Below, in pieces: positions 34,387 through 43,700 of a stretch of 64,000 nucleotides of DNA. The notes beneath the pieces were generated by a model. It was not told where the DNA came from. It searched no databases and saw only the letters and a program-made list of their open reading frames with translations. Where the stretch lies: contig JBCDCE010000008.1 of NCBI GenBank assembly GCA_039182515.1, positions 13,248 to 77,247 of the forward strand, read 5' to 3'. Every line of letters begins with the position of its first letter. Position 1 is the stretch's first letter. The stretch is from JBCDCE01 sp039182515 (lineage in GTDB: Bacteria; Pseudomonadota; Alphaproteobacteria; Rhodobacterales; Rhodobacteraceae). The translations under genes and the position numbers were made by a program.

Positions 34387-34874
34387 GCCGCTCTGAGCAA
34401 ATGACCAACCTGCAAAAGGTGCGCGATCTCAAAGCAGAGCGCGCGGAGCTTTTGCTCGCGCGGGCTCAAGCGCGGCGGGGCTCGTGTTCTAAAGCTCTCG
34501 CGGATTGGCGAGAAGAAGCCGAACAGGTTGTGATTGAAAGCGGCTTAGCACTGGAAAGTGCCATGGCTGAAGCCCGCGCGCAAAAAGATCCTCAGCAGCA
34601 GATGCGCACAATTCAAAGTGCGTTGCACCGCCAACACCAAGCGGAGGCCCATGCGCGCCAGCGTGTGTATCAAGCCAAAGAGGATCTTGCCTCTGCTGAG
34701 ACTGCGCTTGTTTTTGCCCGCCAAGATTTGGCGCGTGCTGAAGGGCAGCGCGAGGCCGCGCAAAACCTGACTTCCAAAGTGCTGGCTGAAGAGCGGCGCT
34801 CTGCAGAAGCCTTGGCCGAGGAAGTGGCCTCAGATGATCATGGGGCGCGCATGACGCGCGCGCAGGGCTCGTGA
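34383..34874 (+). CDS. sctO: type III secretion central stalk protein
   Basis: 163 residues from ATG 34383, which overlaps the sctN stop. Nearly all predicted as two long antiparallel helices with heptad-like Leu/Ala spacing and many Arg, Glu and Gln residues (KVRDLKAERAELLLARAQAR; YQAKEDLASAETALVFARQD). This is the SctO/YscO/FliJ architecture: a coiled-coil stalk that turns in the ATPase ring and contacts SctV. Sequence identity in this family is always low; the call rests on size, coiled coil and its place after sctN. Confidence 0.85.
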   Translation: MSRSEQMTNLQKVRDLKAERAELLLARAQARRGSCSKALADWREEAEQVVIESGLALESAMAEARAQKDPQQQMRTIQSALHRQHQAEAHARQRVYQAKEDLASAETALVFARQDLARAEGQREAAQNLTSKVLAEERRSAEALAEEVASDDHGARMTRAQGS

Positions 34875-35920
34875 TGAAACATCTGCGCCCCAACGAGACG
34901 TTCCGCGCTTTGAAAGTGCGATTGCCCAAGGTGAGTTCGGCACGCGCGGACCAATGGACCCGTCTGGCGCGCCGCGATATCGCAGGGAAGCTGACGCTCT
35001 TTGAGCATGAGTGGAGCTATGAGCAGGCCACCGCGCGAAATGATTGTCTGGGTACGGTTGTGAGCCTGAGTGTTGGCGGCACGCCAATGACGCTAAGCCT
35101 CAACATGGATTTGCTCACTTGGCTCTCGGAACAGATGCAGTTCAGCGAAGACTACGCCGTGATGGACCCAGACCGCCTGGCCCTAGTTGTAGAGCACTTC
35201 CTGAGCGCAGAGCTTGCCGAACTGGAAGAGGCCTGGGGGCAAGAGATTGTTCTGAACGAAGTACGCTGCAATCAAGCGATCCTTGGGCATGCCCAGGCGC
35301 TTTCTGTCCGTGTGCGCGGCGATATTCCCGAGTTCATTGCGATGCTTGATATTGAGAGCACGCCCGATGCGCCCGATCCAATTGCGGTGCTTGAAAATCA
35401 ATTTCCGAAGCTGGGCCCGAGATCCATGTTGGATCTGACTTTGGAAGTTGCGGTTTATGGCCCATTTTCGCGCCTGGAGTGGCGCGATTTGGGGGAGCTG
35501 GAGGTCGGATCTGTCCTCTTTCCCTCAGACAGCTGGCGTGTCACGCATGAGTTGGCTTATTTTGCAGGATGGCGGACACATGTTGTGCCCATCCGATCTG
35601 TTGAAGAGGGGTACCGCGCTGATGGTCCCGTGCGTGTTTTTTCTGAGCACGGCGTCCACGCGCTGGAGGAGAAGAGTATGAGTGAACGCAAATTTGACGA
35701 TGACCCGGTGCACGGCACAACGACGATTGTCACCGTGGAACTGACGCGGCAGTCCATGACCTTTGCGGATCTGCAAGAGTTGCAGAACGGCAGCGTTGTG
35801 GGGCTAGATTTGAATGCTGTGGACACAGTAACCATGCGCGCGGATGGCACACCAATTGCAGAGGGTCGTCTTGTGCAACTTGACGATGCCATTGGCGTTC
35901 AAGTGACCAGGCTCCTGTAA
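34874..35920 (+). CDS. sctQ: type III secretion C-ring/sorting platform protein
   Basis: 348 residues from ATG 34874 (TGATG overlap with sctO). The C-terminal 80 residues form a SpoA/FliN-like domain (VHGTTTIVTVELTRQSMTFADLQELQNGSVVGLDL; ending LDDAIGVQVTRLL). A second such region about 180-260 (MLDLTLEVAVYGPFSRLEWRDLGELEVGSVL) is likely SpoA1. An internal ATG at about 35678, preceded by GAGGAG and heading a C-terminal piece (MSERKFDDDPVHG), may give the short SctQ-C product known from other systems. SctQ forms pods below the injectisome that receive substrates. Confidence 0.9.
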   Translation: MKHLRPNETFRALKVRLPKVSSARADQWTRLARRDIAGKLTLFEHEWSYEQATARNDCLGTVVSLSVGGTPMTLSLNMDLLTWLSEQMQFSEDYAVMDPDRLALVVEHFLSAELAELEEAWGQEIVLNEVRCNQAILGHAQALSVRVRGDIPEFIAMLDIESTPDAPDPIAVLENQFPKLGPRSMLDLTLEVAVYGPFSRLEWRDLGELEVGSVLFPSDSWRVTHELAYFAGWRTHVVPIRSVEEGYRADGPVRVFSEHGVHALEEKSMSERKFDDDPVHGTTTIVTVELTRQSMTFADLQELQNGSVVGLDLNAVDTVTMRADGTPIAEGRLVQLDDAIGVQVTRLL

Positions 35921-35924
35921 GACA

Positions 35925-36566
35925 ATGGAACAGATTTCGCCCCTTGTCCTGGCGTATCTGGCATCCTTCTTTCTCATCGCGCTTTTGGCCTTTACGGCCT
36001 TCATCAAAATCTCCGTGGTTTTAATGATCGTGCGCAATGCGATTGGGGTGCAGCAGGTCCCGTCGAATATGATTGTTATGGTGCTTTCGCTCTTTTTGGC
36101 GGTGTTTATTGCCATGCCGAGCATCGTTACGGCTGCCGAGAACATTGCGGAGCTTGGCCCATTGGGGGACTCCGTTGAGGCGCTTTTTACGATCTGGGAA
36201 GCGGGAATGGCACCGTTTATGGAGTTCATTTCCAAGCAAACGGATCCAGAGCACTTACAATTTTTTGTGGCTGTTGCTGAGCAAACCTGGGCCGACTCTG
36301 GCCTCACGGCCAACCAAGACATGGCGATCGTGAAGATTCCGGCGTTCGTATTGACCGAACTTACCTCCGCCTTTGCTTTTGGCTTTTTGCTGTATCTGCC
36401 CTTCGTGGCCATTGATCTGGCCATCACGGCCATTCTGATCGCTTTGGGCATGCAGTTGGTGCAACCAACCATCATATCGGTGCCCTTTAAAATTCTGCTG
36501 TTTGTTGTGGTCGATGGCTGGGCCCGTTTACTTGAAGGCCTGATGCTCTCCTATTCTGTGGTTTAG
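35925..36566 (+). CDS. sctR: type III secretion export apparatus protein
   Basis: 213 residues with four membrane segments. Conserved pattern FIKISVVLMIVRNAIGVQQVPSN near the start and the late AFAFGFLLYLPFVAIDLAIT followed by ALGMQLVQPTIISVPFKI are typical of the SctR/FliP family. Five SctR subunits form the core of the export gate with SctS and SctT. The sequence is intact and of usual length. It starts 4 bases after sctQ. Confidence 0.96.
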   Translation: MEQISPLVLAYLASFFLIALLAFTAFIKISVVLMIVRNAIGVQQVPSNMIVMVLSLFLAVFIAMPSIVTAAENIAELGPLGDSVEALFTIWEAGMAPFMEFISKQTDPEHLQFFVAVAEQTWADSGLTANQDMAIVKIPAFVLTELTSAFAFGFLLYLPFVAIDLAITAILIALGMQLVQPTIISVPFKILLFVVVDGWARLLEGLMLSYSVV

Positions 36567-36576
36567 GGGCAGGGCG

Positions 36577-36843
36577 ATGCAAACACAGGTATTTATCGAC
36601 ACGCTGATCACTTTCATGACCTCGGTGTCCGTTCTTGCTGGCATCCCTTTGGCCGTGGCCACAGGTGTTGGACTTGTGGTGTCTTTCTTTCAAGCGATCA
36701 CTCAGATCCAAGACCAAACCTTGGCTCAAACGGTCAAAATCGTTGCGATTGTGATGACCTTTTTGATCATGGGCGGCACGCTTATCGCGCCGCTTTATGA
36801 AGCTTCCGTTTCAGTTTTTGCGACGTTTTGGATGACGCGGTGA
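36577..36843 (+). CDS. sctS: type III secretion export apparatus protein
   Basis: 88 residues with two membrane helices (SVLAGIPLAVATGVGLVVSFF; TVKIVAIVMTFLIMGGTLIA) joined by FQAITQIQDQTLAQTVK, the signature of SctS/FliQ. SctS wraps around the SctR-SctT core of the export gate. Length is normal. Ten bases separate it from sctR and four from sctT. Confidence 0.95.
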   Translation: MQTQVFIDTLITFMTSVSVLAGIPLAVATGVGLVVSFFQAITQIQDQTLAQTVKIVAIVMTFLIMGGTLIAPLYEASVSVFATFWMTR

Positions 36844-36847
36844 GCCT

Positions 36848-37660
36848 ATGGAAGCTTCCGCCCGTCTCATTCTAGATTTGCCTCTTCCAACAATGTTCTT
36901 CATCTTGTTCGCCTCCAGCGCGCGGGCTTTAGGTGTGCTTTTTGGCCTGTGGGGGCTCTATTTTGTGATTGGGCCCGCGCCGATGCTGCGCATCGGGCTG
37001 GCTGTTATTCTATCCTTGCCGTTTATGGCCGTGGGGGCAGAGCAATTTAGTCTTCTCATTGAAGAGACGCCCAGGGTCTATCTTTTAACGGTGCCGCTGC
37101 GCGAAGTGTTTTTGGGGCTGGCCTTGGGGTTAATCGCCTCAATGCCCTTTATTGCGATCCTGGGTGCGGGCATTGTGATCGATCAATACCGGGGTGATTT
37201 TAGCCCTGGCTTGCAGGCTCCTGAAAACCAGCAAGTGGGCAGCTTTGCCAACCTAAAGGTGGTCATGGCGCTCTACCTCTTTGTGGAAATTGGTGGCTTT
37301 TTGATCGTGCTCAATGCGCTCTACACCAGCTTTGGGGTTTTTGCGCCGGGCGTTCCGACGCTCAGTCTGGGAGGTGAGTTTGGATCCTTTTTGGGAGAGA
37401 TGATCCAACAGGTGTTTTGGCTTCTGATCGTTGTGGCCATGCCAATCATGGTGATTTTGATCTTGATCGATTTCGGCGTTAATATGGTCTTGCGGATGTC
37501 AAACCCCATCAAAGTGACCTCGATGGATTTTTTGCTCAAAAGCTTGGTCTTTGTGATGGCGATGCCGGTGCTTGTGTATGGCGTCGCGCGTGCCATTGAG
37601 AGTGCGGTGCTTGGGGCCGGAGATCCCTTGTTGTTTTTACAAGAGCTGTTGCGCGAATGA
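36848..37660 (+). CDS. sctT: type III secretion export apparatus protein
   Basis: 270 residues with about six to eight membrane helices. The block GIVIDQYRGDFSPGLQAPENQQVG is the SctT/FliR hallmark region; the late FGVNMVLRMSNPIKVTSMDFLLKSLVF also fits. SctT is a single-copy subunit that closes the SctR ring at the top of the export gate. Its stop overlaps the start of sctU by ATGA. Confidence 0.95.
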   Translation: MEASARLILDLPLPTMFFILFASSARALGVLFGLWGLYFVIGPAPMLRIGLAVILSLPFMAVGAEQFSLLIEETPRVYLLTVPLREVFLGLALGLIASMPFIAILGAGIVIDQYRGDFSPGLQAPENQQVGSFANLKVVMALYLFVEIGGFLIVLNALYTSFGVFAPGVPTLSLGGEFGSFLGEMIQQVFWLLIVVAMPIMVILILIDFGVNMVLRMSNPIKVTSMDFLLKSLVFVMAMPVLVYGVARAIESAVLGAGDPLLFLQELLRE

Positions 37661-38694
37661 GTGGTGATCAAACAGAAGAAAAGACAGATCCCGCCTCAGA
37701 GAAAAAACTGAGGGATCTGCGACAGCGCGGCATTATCGCCACCGCTCCAACGGCTTCCGAGCTCATTGGATTTTCGGCGGCTTTGGCCGTTGGCCTGGGG
37801 TTGATCGGGTATATGATAACGCGGTTTGAAGCGGCTTTTGATCTCATTTTTGACCGTATGACCGCGCTTGAAGCAAGCGATACGGTGCAAGTCTCAAAGT
37901 ACTTTTTTATCGACATCAATTCGCCACTTCTGTTGATTTTAGGGGCTGCAGCTGCGGCTGCGATTTTCTTTAAGCTGATTTCCCAGAGTGGGTTTGTGTT
38001 CGCCATGGAGCGGGTGCAGCCAAAGCTCGAAAATGTAAGCCCGATGAGCGGGCTGAAAAAGCTGGTAAAAGGTGAAACGCTCACCCAGCTTCTTGCGGCG
38101 ACGATCCGCATGGTGGTTCTCACGCTTGTTTGCGTCTTTTTGGCCTTTTGGTGGAGCCCCAATCTTCAACGGCTTGATCTCTGCGCGCCAAATTGTGCTT
38201 GGCCTATGGTGTGGTCCATTGTGCGGATGGTGCTTTTGGCTGTTGCGGTTCTGGTTGTGGTTTCTGTGATCTTTGATCTCATCGCGCAGAATGCGTTCTT
38301 CCTCCAAGAACAAAAAATGACCAAGACGGAAGTAAAGCGCGAGCGCAAAGACCTCTTTGGTCAGCCGGAAATTCGCCAAGAGCGAAAGCGCATTTCGCGC
38401 GATGTATTGGAAGGCTCAGACGCGGTCGGCACGTCCCGTGCAGCGATCTATTTCTATTTTGATGACAAGGTTGTTGCCTTTGCGTTTCACCCCTCCAAGA
38501 TGCCTTTGCCGAAGCTTGCCGCGCGCGCGCAAGGCGAAGCAGCCGTGGATTTGCGTCAACGTCTCGATGGTCAAGGCGTGCGGGGATTCCAACATAAAGA
38601 CATTGTGCTGGCTTCAATCAGTGGTGCGCCAGGGGACTCGGCAAAGCGAGACATCTTCATGCCCTTAGCGATGCACCTCAGGGAAGTGTTTTGA
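37657..38694 (+). CDS. sctU: type III secretion export switch protein lacking the NPTH cleavage site
   Basis: 345 residues. Four N-terminal membrane spans and the linker KMTKTEVKRERKDLFGQPE followed by RQERKRISRDV are classic for SctU/FlhB. The NPTH motif, where these proteins normally cut themselves to allow the substrate switch, should fall at residues 258-261 (YscU has it at 263-266). Here the sequence reads GTSR within DAVGTSRAAIYFYF. Asn, Pro and His are all gone, so self-cleavage by the known mechanism is not possible. The rest of the cytoplasmic domain is divergent but colinear (KVVAFAFHPSKMPLPKLAAR). It ends the operon; a gene on the other strand stops 5 bases further. Confidence 0.92.
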   Translation: MSGDQTEEKTDPASEKKLRDLRQRGIIATAPTASELIGFSAALAVGLGLIGYMITRFEAAFDLIFDRMTALEASDTVQVSKYFFIDINSPLLLILGAAAAAAIFFKLISQSGFVFAMERVQPKLENVSPMSGLKKLVKGETLTQLLAATIRMVVLTLVCVFLAFWWSPNLQRLDLCAPNCAWPMVWSIVRMVLLAVAVLVVVSVIFDLIAQNAFFLQEQKMTKTEVKRERKDLFGQPEIRQERKRISRDVLEGSDAVGTSRAAIYFYFDDKVVAFAFHPSKMPLPKLAARAQGEAAVDLRQRLDGQGVRGFQHKDIVLASISGAPGDSAKRDIFMPLAMHLREVF

Positions 38695-38698
38695 CCTT

Positions 38699-39688
38699 CT
38701 AAACCGCACCGGTTTGCAAAAGGATCTGCTTCCAAATTGCAGTTTCGTCATAGAGCGCCCATTCGCGCCTTAGCTTTGGTTTGCCGCTTACCAAAGCGCC
38801 AAATTCAGCATGTGAAATTCCCATCACAAAGACCTCAGCCCCACTCGGAGCACCAAAGGCGCCCCATCCGTCGTGTTTGCCCGCTAAGCTCCATCTTATG
38901 GCCGCGCGGGGCGGCAAAAGCGGGTCATCGCGCCCAATGATGTGATGGATGGCAAATTTGGCGGAAGGGAAGGCCGCTCTAAGGCCCATCCAAAACGCAT
39001 CCGCTTGGCCATGGCTCTGGGTCTCAATCCCACCGGGGTATGACAAATGCACAGCACGATCGTAGATCTTAGGGATCACTGTAAAATCGGCGGCCATGAT
39101 GCTGGTGACAGCGTCTGCATAGCGCAGGCCCCATTCTTCGACATTGCCATTGCCCTGGTAAGGGCCTGGGATGTCATTGGCAGGGGTATAGGGGCGCACG
39201 CAGACCTCCGGGCCCCCTTCCTTTTTGATCAAATCGGCCGCGTAGGCCTGAGGCTCTACACCCATCTGACGCACAATAGCCCCTTGGTCTCGCACCAGCC
39301 ATTCATCGTCGATCTGATTGGCGCGGGCGTGGCAATCCGCGAGTATGCGGTAGCGAAATTTTTTGCCTGAAGCGGGTCCATAAACACCCGAATGGCTGTG
39401 GGTGGCGGTTGACACTAAGCGGTGTGAGGACAACAGCCCCCCGTTTTGCGCTTCGCACCAAATCACGTCTTCGCCCAGCAGTTCTCGATCTGGGAATTCG
39501 GCAAGCGTTGCCAGCGTCGCGGCGATGATGCCTTTGTTGCCTTGTACGACACTGGCAGGGGAGCGCACGATGATGTTGGGCGCGTAGTATTGCTCAAGCG
39601 TGGCGATCCTTCGATCTTCCCAGATCTCTTTGGTCACGCCAAAAATGTAGTCCGGAAAATCTTTGAATTTCGGATCAAACCCATCCAT
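38699..39688 (-). CDS. SnoaL/NTF2-like protein, two domains
   Basis: 329 residues without signal peptide. Two copies of a SnoaL-like (NTF2 superfamily) alpha-beta cone: the first from about 18-135 (LEQYYAPNIIVRSPASVVQG, NKGIIAATLATLAEFPD), the second from about 180-310 (SIMAADFTVIPKIYDRAVHL, AAFPSAKFAIHHIIG). Proteins of this kind include polyketide cyclases and dehydratases but most are uncharacterised. It ends tail to tail with sctU. The next gene upstream on the same strand is another SnoaL-like protein, so a short catabolic or detoxifying pair is possible. No substrate can be given. Confidence 0.75.
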   Translation of the reverse strand: MDGFDPKFKDFPDYIFGVTKEIWEDRRIATLEQYYAPNIIVRSPASVVQGNKGIIAATLATLAEFPDRELLGEDVIWCEAQNGGLLSSHRLVSTATHSHSGVYGPASGKKFRYRILADCHARANQIDDEWLVRDQGAIVRQMGVEPQAYAADLIKKEGGPEVCVRPYTPANDIPGPYQGNGNVEEWGLRYADAVTSIMAADFTVIPKIYDRAVHLSYPGGIETQSHGQADAFWMGLRAAFPSAKFAIHHIIGRDDPLLPPRAAIRWSLAGKHDGWGAFGAPSGAEVFVMGISHAEFGALVSGKPKLRREWALYDETAIWKQILLQTGAV

Positions 39689-39866
39689 TTACACCAACCT
39701 CGATCGATAGCCACTGCGCGGCCCACCCGCGACAACATACAAGATCATGCCCAAAACTGATGCATATTTCTAGATTCAAGAAATCAAAAAATGACAGGGC
39801 AGCCTTCATAGAGAACCGCCCGATCATTCGCGCGCTGCGCTAGCGGTGGCGCGCCGGAGTAATGGC

Positions 39867-40634
39867 TTAGAACTTGCCTGAGTTGCCCCAATCGGCACGC
39901 GGGCCGATGGGTTCTTCATTGGCCCATTGCTCTTTGATTTTACCATTTTCAATTCGGTAAATGTCAAAAGCGGCAATGTCTTTGCCGCCTGCATGCCGCT
40001 TGCCATAGGTCATCACAAAGTCCCCTTGGCCGATAAGCTGAAAGAGCATCTCATAGGCGCCTTCCTCTGGGGATGCGAGCCAGTCTGCCAAGCCTTCTCG
40101 GCCTGTGCCAATTGCTGCGGCATGCTGGATGAGATCGTCGGCCACGAAGTTGCTCAGCTTGTCATGGCTTTTTTCTTGGCGCACCTGTTTGGTGTATTCG
40201 AGCACAAGCGCTTTGTTGGCATCTGTGTCTGCGCTGGTGTCCACCTCTGTGGTGCCGCGGACCATGTCTTCGCCGGATTTCGTCGTCTCAACATAAGCCG
40301 CGATGGTGTCCCAGTGTTCTAAGATGAGCCCGTCTTTGTCGGTGTAGAAGAGGTCAGTTGTAACCCATTGCGCGTCACCGTCATTCAGGGACTGATATGC
40401 GCTGCAAAAGACCCAAGGACCATCTTCAAAGATCCGAACAATCTCGATCTCGCGCTTTGGGTTGCGCTCTACGAAAGGCTCAAAGAAAGCGAGAAAGCCT
40501 TCGGCGCCGTCGCCCACGCCTGTCGAGTGCTGTGTGTATCGGTGGCCCGTATATTTCGTAACCGCTTCGCGTGCGTTCCCGCCTGCAATACCTTCGAGGT
40601 ATATGCGGCGCACATTGTCCAAACCTTGTCCCAT
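39867..40634 (-). CDS. SnoaL/NTF2-like protein
   Basis: About 255 residues from ATG 40634, with AAAGGA nine bases before it; a TTG at 40664 would extend the frame by 10 residues but lacks a ribosome site. Two NTF2-like halves: residues 1-120 (GEGFLAFFEPFVERNPKREI-like, RIFEDGPWVFC) and 130-255 (NFVADDLIQHAAAIGTGREG, DFVMTYGKRHAGGKDIAAFD). The His in DDLIQHAAAIG and the DIYRIENGKIKEQW ending are typical of SnoaL-like predicted aldol cyclases. Enzymatic role unknown. It precedes the other SnoaL-like gene by 178 bases on the same strand. Confidence 0.75.
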   Translation of the reverse strand: MGQGLDNVRRIYLEGIAGGNAREAVTKYTGHRYTQHSTGVGDGAEGFLAFFEPFVERNPKREIEIVRIFEDGPWVFCSAYQSLNDGDAQWVTTDLFYTDKDGLILEHWDTIAAYVETTKSGEDMVRGTTEVDTSADTDANKALVLEYTKQVRQEKSHDKLSNFVADDLIQHAAAIGTGREGLADWLASPEEGAYEMLFQLIGQGDFVMTYGKRHAGGKDIAAFDIYRIENGKIKEQWANEEPIGPRADWGNSGKF

Positions 40635-40775
40635 GGGCTTTGATCCTTTCTCAAGTGTCCACAAACGGCCTAGCGCTTTGACGATGATTTGAAAATACTG
40701 AGGTGTTTTATGTTTTAATATTTGAAACGATCGCCCGCTGCAAAATCACTTCACGACAAGGTTTCTGGACGGGAT

Positions 40776-43700
40776 TTAGTAGTCCCGTTCAAAGAAAATC
40801 CCGACGCCAGTTTCGCCATCCGAGGCGGCAGAGCCGCGCAATGTGACGGTGGGGGAGAGCGTTAGATTGAGGTTCACTTCGCTCTTGCCTGAAGAGTCGA
40901 CTGTAACGTCCGTGTAGACGTTGTCGTTGATGTATTTGCCTGCGCGAAGCCCAACGTCGCCGTCTTCATTGGTGGAGACGTCTAGATCATCGAGGGAAAA
41001 GTTCTGGCGTAATTTTCCAACGATGCCATCTCCACCACGCCCGGCCAAAACCCTGACTGCTTGGGCCAATTGAAGCGCTTGAAAAGCAGAAATTTGGGTG
41101 AGATCGCGGCCAAATAGGAGGCGCGCCAAAACCTCGTCTTCGGGCAGTTCTGGTGTAGAGGTGAAGCTCACCTCCGGGTTGGATGCCGCGCCTTCAATGC
41201 CAATCTGCACTGTGGCGTCGCTTGCTGTGGTAGTTGCGACGGCGCTTATGTAGGGATCCAGATTGCCTTGGAGTTGGAGGAGGGCTTGGTTCAAAACGAG
41301 CCGTTTGCCCAAGATATCGAGGCGTCCACGGATCAGATCGAATTGTCCCGCTGATGCTATGTTCTGCGTCGTGCCACGCAGCCGAACTTGCCCACCAAAT
41401 TCGGCATCCAAGCCGCGCCCCCGGACAAAGACACTGCTGGGCGCACGCACTGCAAGATCAAGCCCGTAGATTGGGCCAGCTCCTCCCCGTTGCGTCGTGT
41501 TTTCTAAGCCTGCGCGTGCGCGGGTTTGCCGAACAGTCTCGGGTTCGTTTTGATGCTGAAGGCCCGCAACCGTTCCGCCGCTCAGGCCACCGCCATTGGG
41601 AATGCGAATTTCGGTCTTCCCGAAGTTAATAAGCCCGGCGATTTGTGCCCCCCCTGTGAGCGGACCTTTTGTGGTGATTGCGCCGTCCAAGGTGGTTTCA
41701 AAGAGCCCGGGTTCGGTCACGCGCACAGCATTCAGCGTGGTTGTTAAATCACCAACGTAAGGCGCGTTGAGCCCCGTTTGGCCCGCGACAGAGAGCTGCC
41801 CGCCGCTTGAGACTTGGCTGGTAAAGCTCAGATCCGCTTGCCCACCGGAAAGCCGGACAGAGCTTGCGATCTCATCGAGCGAGATCCGGGCTGTGGGAAC
41901 GGTTAGGCGCGCAGACTCTGACTGCAAAGTGCCTGACAGGGAGGTCAGATCAAACCCACCGTTTAAAGCCAGATCGAAGTCCAATCTGCCGCTGACAAGG
42001 TTTGGGGCAATGAAGCGGTTTGCAAGTCCGAGTGCGGTTGAACCTTCTATATTGAGCCTTGGATTGCTGGCATCGCGTGCGATGTTTCCGCGCAAAACGG
42101 CTTCGGTGCTGCCAGGACCTGCCAGTGTGGCATCTATGGTCAAAGGCCCGTCTTGCCCGCTCACAGTGCCTTGGCTTCTGACCGGTCCGCTGAGACCGTC
42201 GACAAAGAGACCGAGGTTGCGCAGCTCCGCCTGATATCGTGCTGTGACAGAGGTCGCGCTGGCTTGCCCAGAACCGCTGGCCGTGAGCTCGGGTGTGCTC
42301 AAGTTGAATGTGCTGAGCGTTAGGTCGCCTTCGGCGCTGCGTTCCGCTTGGGTGCTGATTTTCGACGTCCCTTTCAAAAGAGCGTCAACGTCTCTTTGCC
42401 CAATGCCGAGATTGCGGCCTGTGCCGTCGAATGTCACTTTGCCGGAGAGCGCATCAACATTGCCGCTTGCGATCATTACAGCGTCGAGCGCACCGCGCAG
42501 AGTTTGCCCTGACACTTGGCTGTAAGGCGAAAGATCTTGACTGGCGACCGTGATCTTGGCCTTCACGTCTCCCGGTAAGCCTTTTGGCACAAAAAGTGTG
42601 GCGTCTAGGTCTGCTGTTGTTTGTCCGGGCGCCGTAAGGTCTGACAGAATGCGCCAAGTTTCGCTTTCGAGTTGGGCCGAGCCTTTCACCTGTGCTGAGC
42701 CTTCTAAGCCGTCTGCGACGTCTGTTAGATCGTTCAAACGCGCTTGATATGTGAGATCGGCGCTGTCGCTAGAAAGCGTGCCTTGGGCCTTTAAATCCAA
42801 GGCCTCTGATCCAAGCGAGAGGCCGCGCAGGGTCAGACCTTCTGTGTCCCGTTTTGCTGATATATCGACCTCACTCTTGCCCTCAAAGAGAGCATCAATG
42901 CGTGGCTCTCCTATGGCCAAATCGGTGCCTTGCCCTTGAACCTCGAGGTCAAATGCACCTGCAATGGATGCGATTTGACCCTTCAAACTGACGTTTGCGG
43001 CGCCGCTGAGGTCTTGGCCCGCTAAAGCGGCAAAACGGCTGAGGTTTTGCGCATCGAGCCTAGCTTCTGCGTCGATGGAGAGTTCAACCTGTCCGTCTAC
43101 ACCATCCAGAGTGAGGGCTCCGCTGAGATGCACATCCTCGCCCGACAGATCCACATCTGTAAGATTTAAAGGGCTGCCGGGTCGCCATTGGAACGCTAGG
43201 TTCCCCACGAGTGCTTGGCCAACAGCCTCGGCCAAGGCGGGGTCGCTTGGCATGATGCCCGAAAGATCAAGGTCCAAAGCGCCAGTCACATCCTGACTGC
43301 GCGCCGACAGTGTGCCCGCACCATTAAGACGCGCCCCTTCGAGGCTCAGGTCTTCGCGACGCAGACCTTGGATGTCTGTTTTTAAAGCCCAGGTCTCGCC
43401 GCGGGCTTCATCAAAGGAGAGATCGATTTCAGCTGATTTGATCCAGGTTTTTTCACCTGGAATGGAGAGGAGAATGTCTCCATTTAAAGGGCCTGTGATG
43501 TTTCCAGAAAGGTCGATCTCAGTGGGCCAATTGTCGGCGCCAAGGCGCAATGCGCCCTGCAAAGACAGCGCTTCAGCTTGTAAAGAGAGTGTGTCGATCG
43601 CGAGGGTTTCGTCAGCAAATTGGGTGCCGGATAGATCGAGCCCAAGATCTGAGCCCAAAAATGCATGATATTCGGCAGGGACCAACGGGCGGAGGTCGCC

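Noticed and set aside
22838..38694. Cluster considered as a flagellar export system
   Set aside because: SctJ has a lipobox, SctD and an SctC-like gene are present, and there are no hook, rod, motor or flagellin genes.
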